The notes below the pieces were generated by a model. That model had not been told where the DNA came from, did not search any database, and saw only the letters and a list, made by a program, of their open reading frames with translations. Both the position numbers and the translations under genes were made by a program. Shown here one piece after another: positions 8,591 through 17,850 of a stretch of 64,000 nt of DNA. The stretch is taken from positions 160,089 to 224,088 of the forward strand of contig CAJUDO010000001.1 of NCBI GenBank assembly GCA_910585405.1. The letters are read 5' to 3'. Position 1 is the first letter of the stretch; each line of letters opens with the position of its first letter. Source of the stretch: an uncultured Peptococcaceae bacterium (lineage in GTDB: Bacteria; Bacillota; Peptococcia; Peptococcales; Peptococcaceae).

Positions 8591-9862
8591 TTACTGTGCT
8601 GCCCGTATTTTCTGTGCTGTAGCCAGCATGAGTTTTAATCTGTTTTCCTGGTTTACCCGCGTAGCGCTGGCGTCATAGTCAATGGCCACGATATTAGCGT
8701 CAGGATGGAATTTCTTAATACGCCGCATCATCCCACGGCCACACACATGGTTGGGCAGACAACCGAAGGGCTGTGTGCAGACGATATTATTGACGCCTTC
8801 ATCAATCAGGGCCATCATCTCGCCAGTCAACAACCATCCCTCGCCCATTTTCACACCATAATCAATGACCTGTCCTGCCAGCTCTTTTGTGCGGCTGAAG
8901 CTGGACGGCGCATGAAAGCAGCCGGCCCGTTTTATAGCGCGAATCATATCTTTTTGAATGCCGGTAAAGACATGCATCAGATATTTGGTGATGATGGGCT
9001 TGAGTAGCTTGCCGCCATAGCGGATATAATCCTCAATCCCTGTATCGATGGTATAGAGCAAAAAGTCCAGCAGGCCGGGCACCACCGGCTCGGCATTTTC
9101 TTTCAGGAGGAACGCCTCCAGATTGTTGTTGCCCAGCGGCGCAAATTTCACATAAATTTCGCCCACGATGCCCACACGCACTTTATCTTTTTTATACACC
9201 GGCACTGCCGCAAAGGCGCTCACGATCTCATCCATTTTTTTGCGGATAGCCTTGGGCCCCATGCTTTCTCCTTTGGCAAAGTCATCGTTCAGCATAGCGG
9301 TGAAGCGCTCCACCAGCCGCTGGGATACGCCCGCTTCTTTCTCGTAGGGCTCAGTCTGGTTGTGCAGACACATCAGCAAATCGCCGTAAATTACGGCGTT
9401 GGCCATCTCATACACCATTTTTTTCGTAATCACAAAGCCGGGGTTTTCCTCCAGCCCGCTAAAATTGATAGAGACTGCTGGCACAAAATCCAGCCCCGCC
9501 CGGTCCAATGCTTTGCGCAGCAGACTGATATAGTTGGAGGCTCTGCAGCCGCCTCCTGTCTGAGACAGCATCACCGCCACCTTGTGCACGTCATATTTTC
9601 CACTCTGCAGTGCGTCCATCAACTGACCGATAGTCAACTGGGCGGGATAACAGATATCATTGTGACAATATTTCAGACCCATCTGAATAATATTGCTGTT
9701 TTGTGTCTCCAGCACTTCCATATGATAGCCTTCCCGCTGGAAGATTGCTTTCAGCATGGAGAAATGAATCGGCAGCATCATTGGCACCAAAATGGTATAC
9801 TCTTCTTTCATTTCTTCTGTAAACATCAATCGGCCGTTTTTATCGTATTTCAGTTTTGCCAT
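8591..9862 (-). CDS. 2-hydroxyacyl-CoA dehydratase-like protein (C-terminal half of the activase-related megaprotein)
   Basis: 423-residue protein matching the C-terminal portion of the large 'acyl-CoA dehydratase activase-related' proteins of anaerobes (HgdB/BcrB-like fold). Conserved cysteine-bearing segments are visible: MGLKYCHNDICYPAQLTIGQ, SQTGGGCRASNYI and TQPFGCLPNHVCGRGMMRRI, likely Fe-S ligands (inference). It begins 6 bases after the stop of the 979-residue activase gene. Its SD (GAGGTGA) overlaps that stop, so the two are translationally coupled. The substrate is unknown; no classical hgdA/hgdB substrate genes are adjacent. Confidence 0.82.
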   Translation of the reverse strand: MAKLKYDKNGRLMFTEEMKEEYTILVPMMLPIHFSMLKAIFQREGYHMEVLETQNSNIIQMGLKYCHNDICYPAQLTIGQLMDALQSGKYDVHKVAVMLSQTGGGCRASNYISLLRKALDRAGLDFVPAVSINFSGLEENPGFVITKKMVYEMANAVIYGDLLMCLHNQTEPYEKEAGVSQRLVERFTAMLNDDFAKGESMGPKAIRKKMDEIVSAFAAVPVYKKDKVRVGIVGEIYVKFAPLGNNNLEAFLLKENAEPVVPGLLDFLLYTIDTGIEDYIRYGGKLLKPIITKYLMHVFTGIQKDMIRAIKRAGCFHAPSSFSRTKELAGQVIDYGVKMGEGWLLTGEMMALIDEGVNNIVCTQPFGCLPNHVCGRGMMRRIKKFHPDANIVAIDYDASATRVNQENRLKLMLATAQKIRAAQ

Positions 9863-9868
9863 GGCTGC

Positions 9869-12808
9869 TCACCTCTTTTCTCTCTTTTTCTGCGCAATGG
9901 CAGCAAACAGGCTGCGCAAGCGGATTTTTACCGCGCCCAGATTGTTGATTTCGTCAATTTTAATCTGCGTATATAAATTGCCCTGTTTTTCCAGGATGTC
10001 CCGCACTTCGTCGGTGGTGACGGCGTCCAATCCACAGCCGAAGGACACCAGCTGCACCAGGTACATATCGGGCTGCTGACTCACATAGTGAGCAGCGCTG
10101 TAAAGCCGCGCGTGGTAGGTCCATTGATTCAGCACATTGGTATGGAACTTACCTTTCGCCAGGGGCAGACAATCCTCCGAAATCACCACCGCGCCATAGC
10201 TGGTAATCAGCTGGTCAATCCCATGATTTATTTCCGGGTCGATATGATAGGGACGGCCCGCCAGGACAACGATGGGCAGATCGTGCTGCCGTGCAAAGGC
10301 AATAGCTTCCTTCCCATATCGTTTCAAATCCTTCAGATAGGCCTGCTGCTCTTTATATCCCACCGTAGCCGAAGCCTTCGCTTCCTGCAGCGTCACATTG
10401 TCCTGCTTAAAAAATTGGTACAAGCGTTTCACAAAATGCTTTTCATTGTGAGGACCAAAATATTCTTTCCAAAAACGCACATCCTGCAGGATGGACATAT
10501 TGGCCGACAGGACTTCAGGATAATAGGCCACCACAGGGCAGTTGTAATGATTGTCACTGATTTTTTCGTCAAAATTGTACGGCATGCAGGGATAGAATAT
10601 TTTATCGATGCCCTGTTTCTTTATGAGATGGGTCACGCTGCCATGCATCATTTTGGCGGGATAGCATACTGTATCGGAAGGAATTGTCGCCTGCCCTTCC
10701 AAAAATAAATCTCTGCTGCCAAAAGGCGCCCGCACTACTTCATAGCCCAACTCCGTGAGAATGGGCTGCCAGAAGTGATAGTTTTCGTACATATTTAACC
10801 CCATGGGCAGACCGATGCGTCCTCTTTTTCCCTTCACACTTTTACGCTTCAGAATTTGCTCCCGTTTATAGCGATAGGCATTGTATGTGACATTCAGGAA
10901 ATTTTTGTCTTGGCTTTTAATCGGCCGTTCGCAGCGGTTGCCCGCAATCAGCTCTCTGCCGTTCTGGAAGCTATTTACTGTCAGCTTGCAATGATTGCCG
11001 CAGAGCTGGCAGACCCGCTGGGTGGTTTCATGGGTGAAATTTTCCAGTTCCTCCTGATTTAACAACGAGGATTGGGGCAACTCCAACGTGCGCGCATACA
11101 ATGCCGCACCGTAAGCGCCCATCAGTCCCGCCAGATTGGGCCGCACGACCTCCACGCCCACTTCCTGTTCAAACGCCCGCAATATGGCATCATTTAAAAA
11201 TGTACCGCCCTGCACGATGATATGCCGACCCAGGCTCTCTGCCGACGTCGCACGAATGACTTTATACAGCGCATTTTTCACCACGCTGATGGACAGGCCC
11301 GCCGAGATATCTTCAATCTCTGCGCCTTCCTTTTGCGCCTGCTTCACAGAAGAATTCATAAACACGGTGCAACGGGAGCCCAAATCCACCGGATGCTCGG
11401 CAAACAGCCCCAGCGCCGCAAAATCTTTTACTGAGTAGCCCAGCGCCGTGGCAAAGGTGGAGATAAAGGAACCGCAGCCGGAGGAGCACGCTTCATTTAA
11501 GAAGATGGTATCAATGACTTGATTGCGGATTTTGAAGCACTTCATGTCCTGCCCGCCGATATCTATGATAAAATCCACATTGGGCATCATTTTCTGCGCC
11601 GCTGTCAAATGGGCAACGGTTTCCACCAGCCCGTCATCCATGGAGAAGGCATTTTTCACCAGTTCTTCCCCATAGCCGGTGGCTGCGCTGCCCACAATGC
11701 GCAACTGGGGATTGATACTGTAGACCTCCTGCAGCATCTCCCTCACCAGCTCCACCGGCCGTCCATTGCTCAACATATATTTGCTGTAGAGAATTTCATC
11801 ATCCTCACCGATAACCACCAGCTTGATTGTCGTGGAACCCGCGTCAATCCCCACGGTGGCACTCCCCTGATATCCTGCCAGTTGTCCTTGAGGAATCACT
11901 GCTTTGGCATGTCGCTGTTGAAATTGCTCATATTCGCTTTCATCGGCAAACAGCGGCGGCAAGCCGCTGTCGTACTGTTTCAGAGCCGCAGCATGCTGCA
12001 TGCGCTCCGCCAAAGCCAGAAAATCCATGGGCTGCTCGCTGGCCGCATACAGCGCAGCGCCGTAAGCTACATAATATTGAGCGTTTTCCGGAAAAATGCC
12101 GGTCTTATCATCCAGCTTCAACACATCCACAAAGCTTTTCTGTAAGCCTTTCAAAAAAGTCAGCGGGCCACCCAAAAACATCATCTTTCCTTTGAGCTCC
12201 CGTCCTTGCGCCAAACCGCCGATGGTTTGATTGACCACGGCATGAAAAATGCTGGCAGCCACATCTTCTTTGGTAGCACCCTGATTCAAAAGAGGCTGCA
12301 CATCTGTTTTGGCAAATACGCCGCAGCGGGAAGCAATGGGATAAATACGCTCTGCCTGCAGAGCCAACCCGTCCATTTCTTCCACCGACACATCCAACAA
12401 CACTGCCATCTGGTCAATAAAGGCGCCCGTCCCCCCTGCGCAGGTTCCGTTCATGCGAACCTCCACGCCGTTGGTCAAAAAGAGAATCTTTGCATCCTCT
12501 CCGCCTAGCTCTATCACCACGTCCACCGTTTCTGGATATTGTTCCACCGCGATCTGTGTAGCCACAACTTCCTGCACAAAGGGAATTTGAAAATGCTCTG
12601 CCATACCCAGAGAAGCCGACCCTGTCAATGCCAAATAGGCTGGCGCACCATGTAAAATATCCTGTCCAATCATCAGTACCAATTCATTGACCTTTTCTTT
12701 AATCATGGCCCGATGACGATGATAGGATTTGTACACAATATTATCGTTCTCATCCAGCACAACGCATTTAATCGTCGTAGAGCCTACGTCTATCCCTATC
12801 TTATACAT
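9869..12808 (-). CDS. Acyl-CoA dehydratase activase-type ATPase (two BadF/HgdC domains plus DUF2229)
   Basis: 979-residue protein with two ASKHA-fold activase domains: residues about 1-265 (starts MYKIGIDVGSTTIKCVVLDE, later ELGGEDAKI and NGTCAGGTGAF) and about 315-575 (GIDAGSTTIKLVVIGE, DIGGQDMKC, NEACSSGCGSF). The CAGGTG and CSSGCGS cysteines match the [4Fe-4S] ligand positions of HgdC, which drives ATP-dependent electron transfer to dehydratases. A CxxCxxxC stretch near residue 615 (RVCQLCGNHCKLTV) and a DUF2229 domain follow. An SD (GAGGTGA) precedes the ATG. In many anaerobes this protein continues into the downstream 423-residue part as one chain. Confidence 0.88.
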   Translation of the reverse strand: MYKIGIDVGSTTIKCVVLDENDNIVYKSYHRHRAMIKEKVNELVLMIGQDILHGAPAYLALTGSASLGMAEHFQIPFVQEVVATQIAVEQYPETVDVVIELGGEDAKILFLTNGVEVRMNGTCAGGTGAFIDQMAVLLDVSVEEMDGLALQAERIYPIASRCGVFAKTDVQPLLNQGATKEDVAASIFHAVVNQTIGGLAQGRELKGKMMFLGGPLTFLKGLQKSFVDVLKLDDKTGIFPENAQYYVAYGAALYAASEQPMDFLALAERMQHAAALKQYDSGLPPLFADESEYEQFQQRHAKAVIPQGQLAGYQGSATVGIDAGSTTIKLVVIGEDDEILYSKYMLSNGRPVELVREMLQEVYSINPQLRIVGSAATGYGEELVKNAFSMDDGLVETVAHLTAAQKMMPNVDFIIDIGGQDMKCFKIRNQVIDTIFLNEACSSGCGSFISTFATALGYSVKDFAALGLFAEHPVDLGSRCTVFMNSSVKQAQKEGAEIEDISAGLSISVVKNALYKVIRATSAESLGRHIIVQGGTFLNDAILRAFEQEVGVEVVRPNLAGLMGAYGAALYARTLELPQSSLLNQEELENFTHETTQRVCQLCGNHCKLTVNSFQNGRELIAGNRCERPIKSQDKNFLNVTYNAYRYKREQILKRKSVKGKRGRIGLPMGLNMYENYHFWQPILTELGYEVVRAPFGSRDLFLEGQATIPSDTVCYPAKMMHGSVTHLIKKQGIDKIFYPCMPYNFDEKISDNHYNCPVVAYYPEVLSANMSILQDVRFWKEYFGPHNEKHFVKRLYQFFKQDNVTLQEAKASATVGYKEQQAYLKDLKRYGKEAIAFARQHDLPIVVLAGRPYHIDPEINHGIDQLITSYGAVVISEDCLPLAKGKFHTNVLNQWTYHARLYSAAHYVSQQPDMYLVQLVSFGCGLDAVTTDEVRDILEKQGNLYTQIKIDEINNLGAVKIRLRSLFAAIAQKKREKR

Positions 12809-13129
12809 ACTGTCACCTCAATTACGGATTCAGAATCCTCCTATAACTCTATCTATATTAAAATTTATCTACATTATTATACTCAAATTAAAATTGAAAC
12901 TCAACTGACAATTTTCTCTTTTTTGTCGTAATCGCGCTTTTTTAATACATTTGAGAGAAATTTTCTTACTTTTCTGCTGTTCTTTGCCGAATATCACCAC
13001 AAAACAAAGAAACAGTCCCAAAGCAACGAATCGCTTTGAGACTGTCATAACGATTGGAGAACGCAAAACCGTAGAATCTATAGCGCCCACACGTAACCAA
13101 ATGTTATGTAGGAGTCATTCCATACGCAA
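12809..13129. other. Non-coding, AT-rich gap
   Basis: No convincing gene. It holds the presumed promoter of the activase genes and a 12-bp imperfect hairpin (13013-13044: CAGTCcCAAAGC / GCTTTGaGACTG). Read on the minus strand that hairpin is followed by TTTCTTTG and may be a weak terminator. A 73-codon minus frame covering it has no SD or family features. Confidence 0.4.
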
Positions 13130-13173
13130 AAAAGTCGCTTGGGAATTGGATTTTCCATTCCCAAGCGACTTTT
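13130..13173. terminator. Strong bidirectional terminator after the aldo/keto reductase
   Basis: Perfect 17-bp stem (arms 13130-13146 and 13157-13173) with A-tract and T-tract ends, 35 bases downstream of the minus-strand reductase gene. Confidence 0.85.
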
Positions 13174-13207
13174 CTCGTCTACCTTTTTATGCTAATGCAT
13201 TCTATTT

Positions 13208-14059
13208 TTACTCGTGAATTTTCAGATTGTGCAGCATTTTTACAAATGCAGGATCGCTGTGGTCTACAATTTCACTGTGTCCCAAATCCAACTGGGCAAT
13301 TCTCTGCATATCATCCTCGCTCAGGGCAAAATCCCAGATGGCAAAATTCTGCTCCATGCGGTCTTTGTGCACCGATTTTGGAATCACTACCACGCCTCTC
13401 TGCACGTTCCAGCGCAATGCCACCTGTGCTGCGGTCTTGCCGTATTTTTCACCGATGGCAGTAAGTACCGGATGGGTAAAGATGCCGTGTTTGCCCTCGG
13501 CAAAAGGCCCCCATGCTTCGGGTACAATTCCGTATTCTTTCATCAGAGCCAAGGCATTCTCCTGCTGGAAAAATGGATGCAACTCTACCTGATTCACTGC
13601 GGGAATGACTTCTACGGTTTCGCAAAAATCTGCCAGAGACGCCGGATAAAAATTGCAGACGCCGATGGCGCGAATCTTGCCAGCCTTATATAATTCTTCC
13701 ATAGCCCGGTATGCACCAACGTAATCGCCCATAGGCTGATGAATCAGATACAAATCAATATAGTTCAGCCCCAGTTTATCCAGCGATGTCTGAAAGGCCG
13801 CCTTAGCCATCTCATAGCTGGCATCCTGCACCCATAATTTCGTTGTGATAAATAATTCTTCCCGTGGCACGCCGCATTTTTTGATTGCTGCGCCCACCGC
13901 TTCCTCATTCATATAAGCTGCAGCAGTATCAATCAACCGATATCCGCTGGAAATGGCATCTAGCACTGCCTGTTCGCATTCTGCTGCATCGGGCACCTGA
14001 AATACACCAAAGCCTTCTAAAGGCATTTTTACACCATTGTTCAAAGTTACAAATTCCAT
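13208..14059 (-). CDS. Aldo/keto reductase
   Basis: NADPH-dependent carbonyl reductase of the AKR superfamily, close in pattern to 2,5-diketo-gluconate reductase/methylglyoxal reductase types. The 283-residue TIM barrel shows the catalytic Asp in RLIDTAAAY, Tyr in AYMNEEAVG, Lys in ELFITTKLW and His in LYLIHQPMGDY. The C-terminal NADPH-binding segment is VVVIPKSVHKDRMEQN. A clear AGGAGG site precedes the ATG. It is divergent from a LysR-type regulator across a 127-base gap, suggesting control by that regulator. Confidence 0.92.
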   Translation of the reverse strand: MEFVTLNNGVKMPLEGFGVFQVPDAAECEQAVLDAISSGYRLIDTAAAYMNEEAVGAAIKKCGVPREELFITTKLWVQDASYEMAKAAFQTSLDKLGLNYIDLYLIHQPMGDYVGAYRAMEELYKAGKIRAIGVCNFYPASLADFCETVEVIPAVNQVELHPFFQQENALALMKEYGIVPEAWGPFAEGKHGIFTHPVLTAIGEKYGKTAAQVALRWNVQRGVVVIPKSVHKDRMEQNFAIWDFALSEDDMQRIAQLDLGHSEIVDHSDPAFVKMLHNLKIHE

Positions 14060-14186
14060 TCTGTTTTCCTCCTGTTATCAATTTTTATCTCTAGAAAAAG
14101 TATACGCCCAGCGCAAAAAAAAGTACAATATCAATACTGCATTGTGCTATACTGTATATGCATACTGACTAAAAAGAGGTGGTTTT

Positions 14187-15026
14187 ATGCTTACACTAGA
14201 ACAATTAGAACAGCTCGTTGCTGTAGCAGACTATGGCACATTGTCTGCCGCAGCGGAGGCATTGCATATCTCACAGCCTACGCTGACTCGCTCCATGCAG
14301 AAGCTGGAGACTGAATTTGCCGTACCGCTGTTTATCCGCAGCAAAAATAAACTGACCTTTCACGAAAACGGTCTCTTGGCCACAAAGCAAGCCCGTCGCA
14401 TTCTAAATGAAATACAGGATATGCTGCAGCTGGTGCGCGCCAACCATACCCTTGCCATCGGCAGCTGCGCTCCCATGCCGCTGCTTGACGTCATGCGCCT
14501 GGCTACACAATGCTATCCCGATATCAACGTCACCATAGAGATGAAAAAGAATTCTGTCCTCCTGCAGGGCTTACAGAATGATCTTTATCAACTGATTGTG
14601 CTGCCTTACAGCGTTGGGGAACCAGGGCTGGAGTCGCTGCCCTGCGGCAAAGAGCAAATTTTTTTTGCCCTGCCACCCAATCATCCCCTTGCCGGCTGCA
14701 CCGGACTCCATTGGCAGGATATGGACGGAACTACCATGCTGCTCTACAACGATATCGGCTTTTGGTATGATATCACGCTGGCACACATGCCTCACAGCCA
14801 TTTTCTCATGCAGAATGAGCTTTCCAGCCTGGCGGAATTGATGGAAGCCTCTGTGATTCCGGCATTCGTTTCAGACCGCTTCATTGCGCAAAGCGGCGCC
14901 CCTGCAGGACGGCATATCGTGCCACTGTTGGAAGAGGACGCTCATGCAGCTTATTATGCTGTGTATCGCACAGAGCAGCGGCAACGTTTACAAGCGTTAT
15001 TGCAGGCAATCACCGTCTCTCTGTAA
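14187..15026 (+). CDS. LysR-family transcriptional regulator
   Basis: 279-residue LTTR. The N-terminal winged helix is MLTLEQLEQLVAVADYGTLS with SAAAEALHISQPTLTRSMQK; the C-terminal effector-binding domain is somewhat short. LTTRs typically bind the gap to a divergent target gene and respond to a small molecule. Here the divergent gene is the aldo/keto reductase. It ends at a shared bidirectional terminator with rny. The effector is unknown. Confidence 0.9.
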   Translation: MLTLEQLEQLVAVADYGTLSAAAEALHISQPTLTRSMQKLETEFAVPLFIRSKNKLTFHENGLLATKQARRILNEIQDMLQLVRANHTLAIGSCAPMPLLDVMRLATQCYPDINVTIEMKKNSVLLQGLQNDLYQLIVLPYSVGEPGLESLPCGKEQIFFALPPNHPLAGCTGLHWQDMDGTTMLLYNDIGFWYDITLAHMPHSHFLMQNELSSLAELMEASVIPAFVSDRFIAQSGAPAGRHIVPLLEEDAHAAYYAVYRTEQRQRLQALLQAITVSL

Positions 15027-15038
15027 TCTTTTGCAGAC

Positions 15039-15084
15039 AAAAAGAGAAGATCGCTCTCCCATGGAAAGTGACCTTCTCTTTTTT
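15039..15084. terminator. Bidirectional terminator between lysR-type gene and rny
   Basis: AAAAAGAGAAG / CTTCTCTTTTTT outer stem with an imperfect inner stem (CTcTCC / GGAaAG). T-tract in both directions. It overlaps the last bases of rny by 2. Confidence 0.75.
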
Positions 15085-16621
15085 ATTTTGCATAGTCTAC
15101 AGAGCGAGTTTCCCGCACAACGACTACTTTAATCTGACCTGGATATTCCAGTTCTTTTTCTATCCGTTTCACGATATCACGAGACAATTTTGCCGCACCG
15201 GCATCGTCTACCTTATCCGGTTTTACCATGATGCGAATCTCACGGCCTGCCTGAATCGCGAAGGATTTCTCTACGCCCTCAAATTCATTGGCGATTTCCT
15301 CCAGTTTGGCCAAGCGTTTGAGATAAGATTCTAAAGTTTCGCGGCGTGCGCCCGGACGAGCAGCGGATACTGCATCTGCTGCAGCAACCAATACCGCTTC
15401 CACTGTGCGTGGGTCCACATCGCCATGATGGGCTTCGATGGCATTGATGACATCCTTGGATTCCCGATAACGTTTCGCCAAATCTGCACCGATGGATACA
15501 TGAGGACCTTCTACCTCATGATCTACTGCTTTGCCCAGGTCATGGAGCAGACCGGCACGTTTGGCCAGCTGTACATCCACGCCCAGCTCTGCGGCCATCA
15601 TCCCTGCCAGATGGGCCACCTCAATGGAGTGATTGAGCACATTTTGTCCGTAACTGGTTCTGTACTTCAAGCGGCCCAAGAGCTTGATTACTTCCGGGTG
15701 AAGTCCATGCACCCCTGTTTCAAAGGTAGCCTGTTCCCCTTCCTCGCGAATCTTCTGCTCAATTTCCCGCTGCGCTCGTTCCACCATTTCCTCGATACGA
15801 GCGGGATGGATACGGCCGTCTACAATGAGTTTTTCCAGGGCAACACGGGCAATGTCACGGCGAATGGGGTCAAAGCCTGACAAAATTACCGCTTCTGGAG
15901 TATCATCAATAATCAAATCAATACCGGTTAATGTTTCCAGTGTGCGAATATTACGGCCTTCTCTCCCGATGATGCGGCCTTTCATTTCGTCATTGGGCAA
16001 AGATACCACCGATACAGTGGTCTCCGCCACATGGTCTGCTGCACAGCGCTGAATGGCCAAGGAGATAATCTCACGGGCTCTTTTATCCGCCTGTTCCTTG
16101 GCAGCAGTTTCCATCTCTTTGATCATCACTGCTGTTTCATGGGTAATTTCTTCTTCTACTTTATGCAAAAGCTGTTCTTTCGCTTCCTCCATAGTAAGGC
16201 CTGCCAGACGTTCCAGCTCAGCGGACTGCTGCGCATACAACTGTTCCACACTGGCTCGCACTTTTTCAATTTGAGCCTCTGTTCTCTGCATGCTTTGTTC
16301 TTTTTGTTCCAGCGCTTCGTATTTGCGGTCCATGGATTCTTCCTTCTGGATCAAGCGTTTTTCCGAATGCTGCAGCTCAGCGCGCCGTTCTTTCACTTCC
16401 TGTTCAGCCTCCGTGCGAATCCGGTAAGCTTCATCCTTTGCTTCCAGCATAGCTTCTTTGCGAATCGCATCAGTGTTGCGGGTAGCTTCCTCCATAATGC
16501 GGGCTGCTTCCTCTTCCGCAGAGCCTATTTTGGACTCTCCCACCGATTTGCGCACGACGTAGCCTACAGCTGCACCTACTACAAGAGCAACGATGACTGC
16601 AATAATCAATGTTGGCGTCAT
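15083..16621 (-). CDS. rny: Ribonuclease Y
   Basis: Membrane-anchored endoribonuclease that initiates mRNA decay. 512 residues: an N-terminal transmembrane segment (LIIAVIVALVVGAAVGYVV), a long charged coiled coil (about residues 30-190), a KH domain (GRIIGREGRNIRTLETLTGI), and an HD domain with RAGLLHDLGKAVDHE and AIEAHHGDVDPRT carrying the metal-binding His/Asp. The GGAGG site sits about 12 bases before the ATG, slightly long. rny is commonly followed or preceded by ymdB and spoVS; here a GyrI-like gene and a small RNA candidate separate them. Confidence 0.97.
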   Translation of the reverse strand: MTPTLIIAVIVALVVGAAVGYVVRKSVGESKIGSAEEEAARIMEEATRNTDAIRKEAMLEAKDEAYRIRTEAEQEVKERRAELQHSEKRLIQKEESMDRKYEALEQKEQSMQRTEAQIEKVRASVEQLYAQQSAELERLAGLTMEEAKEQLLHKVEEEITHETAVMIKEMETAAKEQADKRAREIISLAIQRCAADHVAETTVSVVSLPNDEMKGRIIGREGRNIRTLETLTGIDLIIDDTPEAVILSGFDPIRRDIARVALEKLIVDGRIHPARIEEMVERAQREIEQKIREEGEQATFETGVHGLHPEVIKLLGRLKYRTSYGQNVLNHSIEVAHLAGMMAAELGVDVQLAKRAGLLHDLGKAVDHEVEGPHVSIGADLAKRYRESKDVINAIEAHHGDVDPRTVEAVLVAAADAVSAARPGARRETLESYLKRLAKLEEIANEFEGVEKSFAIQAGREIRIMVKPDKVDDAGAAKLSRDIVKRIEKELEYPGQIKVVVVRETRSVDYAK

Positions 16622-16703
16622 CTTGTTTTCAATTCCTCCTCCCCGTTTTCATTTTTTAGATTTTCATGAATTGTACTACTGTAAAAGTCGAAATCCTTTT
16701 GCA

Positions 16704-16733
16704 ATAAAAAAGCAAACCGGATCCCGATTTGCT
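16704..16733 (-). terminator. Terminator of the small RNA
   Basis: On the minus strand AGCAAAtCGG...CCGgTTTGCT followed by TTTTTATT. Confidence 0.75.
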
Positions 16734-16896
16734 GAAATTGTCGCCCGTAAAAAGGCAGACTGCTCCTTCCATATATAAATCTGCAGTTCACAGTAAAAAC
16801 TATATACCTGTATATGCAATCACATGTATCACCATACTACAATTTTATATAGACAACCTGACCTACGGCAGGTGCAATTTCAGACAAAACCTTTAT
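16704..16896 (-). ncRNA. Candidate small RNA, 6S-like architecture
   Basis: A minus-strand promoter of near-consensus form (TTGACA at 16926-16931, 17 bases, TAAAAT at 16903-16908) and a terminator (stem 16711-16733 with TTTTTT tail) bracket about 190 bases with no ORF. The predicted RNA ends pair: CTGAAATTG (16875-16883 on the RNA 5' side) with CAATTTCAG (16732-16740). CCGTA / TACGG pairs inside, then TATATAAA (16844-16851) pairs perfectly with TTTATATA (16772-16779) in a long terminal arm. A closing stem, a poorly paired middle and a long arm at about 190 nt match the 6S RNA plan. Identity as 6S is inference; an independent small RNA is well supported. Confidence 0.6.
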
Positions 16897-16902
16897 TTAT
16901 TA

Positions 16903-16931
16903 ATTTTATAAGTTCTAGTATCGCCTGTCAA
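16903..16931 (-). promoter_or_regulatory. Strong promoter of the small RNA
   Basis: TTGACA, 17 bases, TAAAAT on the minus strand, with no coding sequence downstream before a terminator. Confidence 0.7.
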
Positions 16932-17011
16932 GGGGCATATTTAAACCAAAAAAATTATTATATTGCCTATCCCTGCCAGCACAAACAAATGCACGCCAGT
17001 CCACTTATTTC

Positions 17012-17040
17012 TTGTAAGGGATTTTCCTCTATGCTACAAT
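17012..17040 (+). promoter_or_regulatory. Promoter of the GyrI-like gene
   Basis: TTGTAA, 17 bases, TACAAT, 66 bases upstream of the ATG at 17107. Confidence 0.6.
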
Positions 17041-17106
17041 AAAAATATGACTCGGCAGCTTTCAGACTGCCTGCGCATAAAGGATAAAGAATGAGGAGGA
17101 ATACAG

Positions 17107-17739
17107 ATGCCCTTTGATTACAAGAAAGAATACAAGGAATTTTATCTGCCCAAGGCCAAACCGGAAATTGTAGAAATTCCGGCAATGAATTACCTGGCTA
17201 TTCGCGGGATGGGAAATCCCAACGAAGAAGGCGGCGCATACAAGGCTTCTATTGAGTTGTTGTATGCACTGGCCTATACCATCAAAATGAGCAAAAAAGG
17301 CGAGCATCAAATCGAAGGCTATTTTGATTATGTCGTACCGCCGCTGGAGGGCTTCTGGTGGCAGGAAGGCTTTGGCGGCTTTGACTACACCCGCAAGGAT
17401 GAATTTCATTGGATTTCCGTTATTCGCCTGCCAGATTTTGTGCAGAAGGCAGACTTTGACTGGGCTGTCGCCGAGGCTACGCAAAAGAAAAAGCGAGATT
17501 TTTCCAGCGTAGAATTTTTAACCATTGCAGAAGGCCTGTGCGTGCAAATGATGCATGTAGGCTCATTTGATGAAGAATCTTCCAGTGTTGCGCTGATGGA
17601 CCAGTATCTCAAAGAGCATGGATATGAAAACGACTTTTCCCCAAGCCGCCTCCATCATGAAATCTATCTCTCCGACGCCAGAAAAGTGGCGCCGGAAAAA
17701 TGGAAAACGGTACTTCGTCATCCCATCAAAAAAATCTGA
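17107..17739 (+). CDS. GyrI-like small-molecule-binding domain protein
   Basis: 210-residue stand-alone GyrI/SOUL-type effector domain without a DNA-binding domain. Visible family segments are PEIVEIPAMNYLAIRGMGNP near the N-terminus and GYFDYVVPPLEGFWW in the middle, with a conserved Glu/Trp ligand pocket. Such proteins bind, or in some cases hydrolyse, small organic compounds; the ligand here is unknown. It has its own promoter and a GAGGAGG site, and ends 100 bases before a terminator. It lies between rny and spoVS, which are usually closer together, so it may be an insertion. Confidence 0.8.
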   Translation: MPFDYKKEYKEFYLPKAKPEIVEIPAMNYLAIRGMGNPNEEGGAYKASIELLYALAYTIKMSKKGEHQIEGYFDYVVPPLEGFWWQEGFGGFDYTRKDEFHWISVIRLPDFVQKADFDWAVAEATQKKKRDFSSVEFLTIAEGLCVQMMHVGSFDEESSSVALMDQYLKEHGYENDFSPSRLHHEIYLSDARKVAPEKWKTVLRHPIKKI

Positions 17740-17744
17740 ATGAG

Positions 17745-17850
17745 CTAACTTGATTCCAAGTTTATTGACCAAGGCAGCTCCTTTGTCAAGCCATCCTACA
17801 AAGGATACTTCTTCACCGCTGTGTCCTGTTCCACAAACTGCAAAAAGCAG
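17745..17850 (-). pseudogene. Gene fragment with coding character
   Basis: Read on the minus strand, this stretch encodes a coherent peptide containing CGTGHSGEEVSFVGWLDKGA and then LVNKLGIKLAH. Stops lie directly upstream inside the terminator hairpin, and there is no start codon or SD. It looks like a scar of a lost gene; I do not recognise the family. Chance cannot be excluded for 35 codons. Confidence 0.3.

Noticed and set aside
12869..13090. 73-codon minus frame upstream of the activase gene
   Set aside because: No SD, no family features, overlaps a hairpin and lies in an AT-rich promoter gap.
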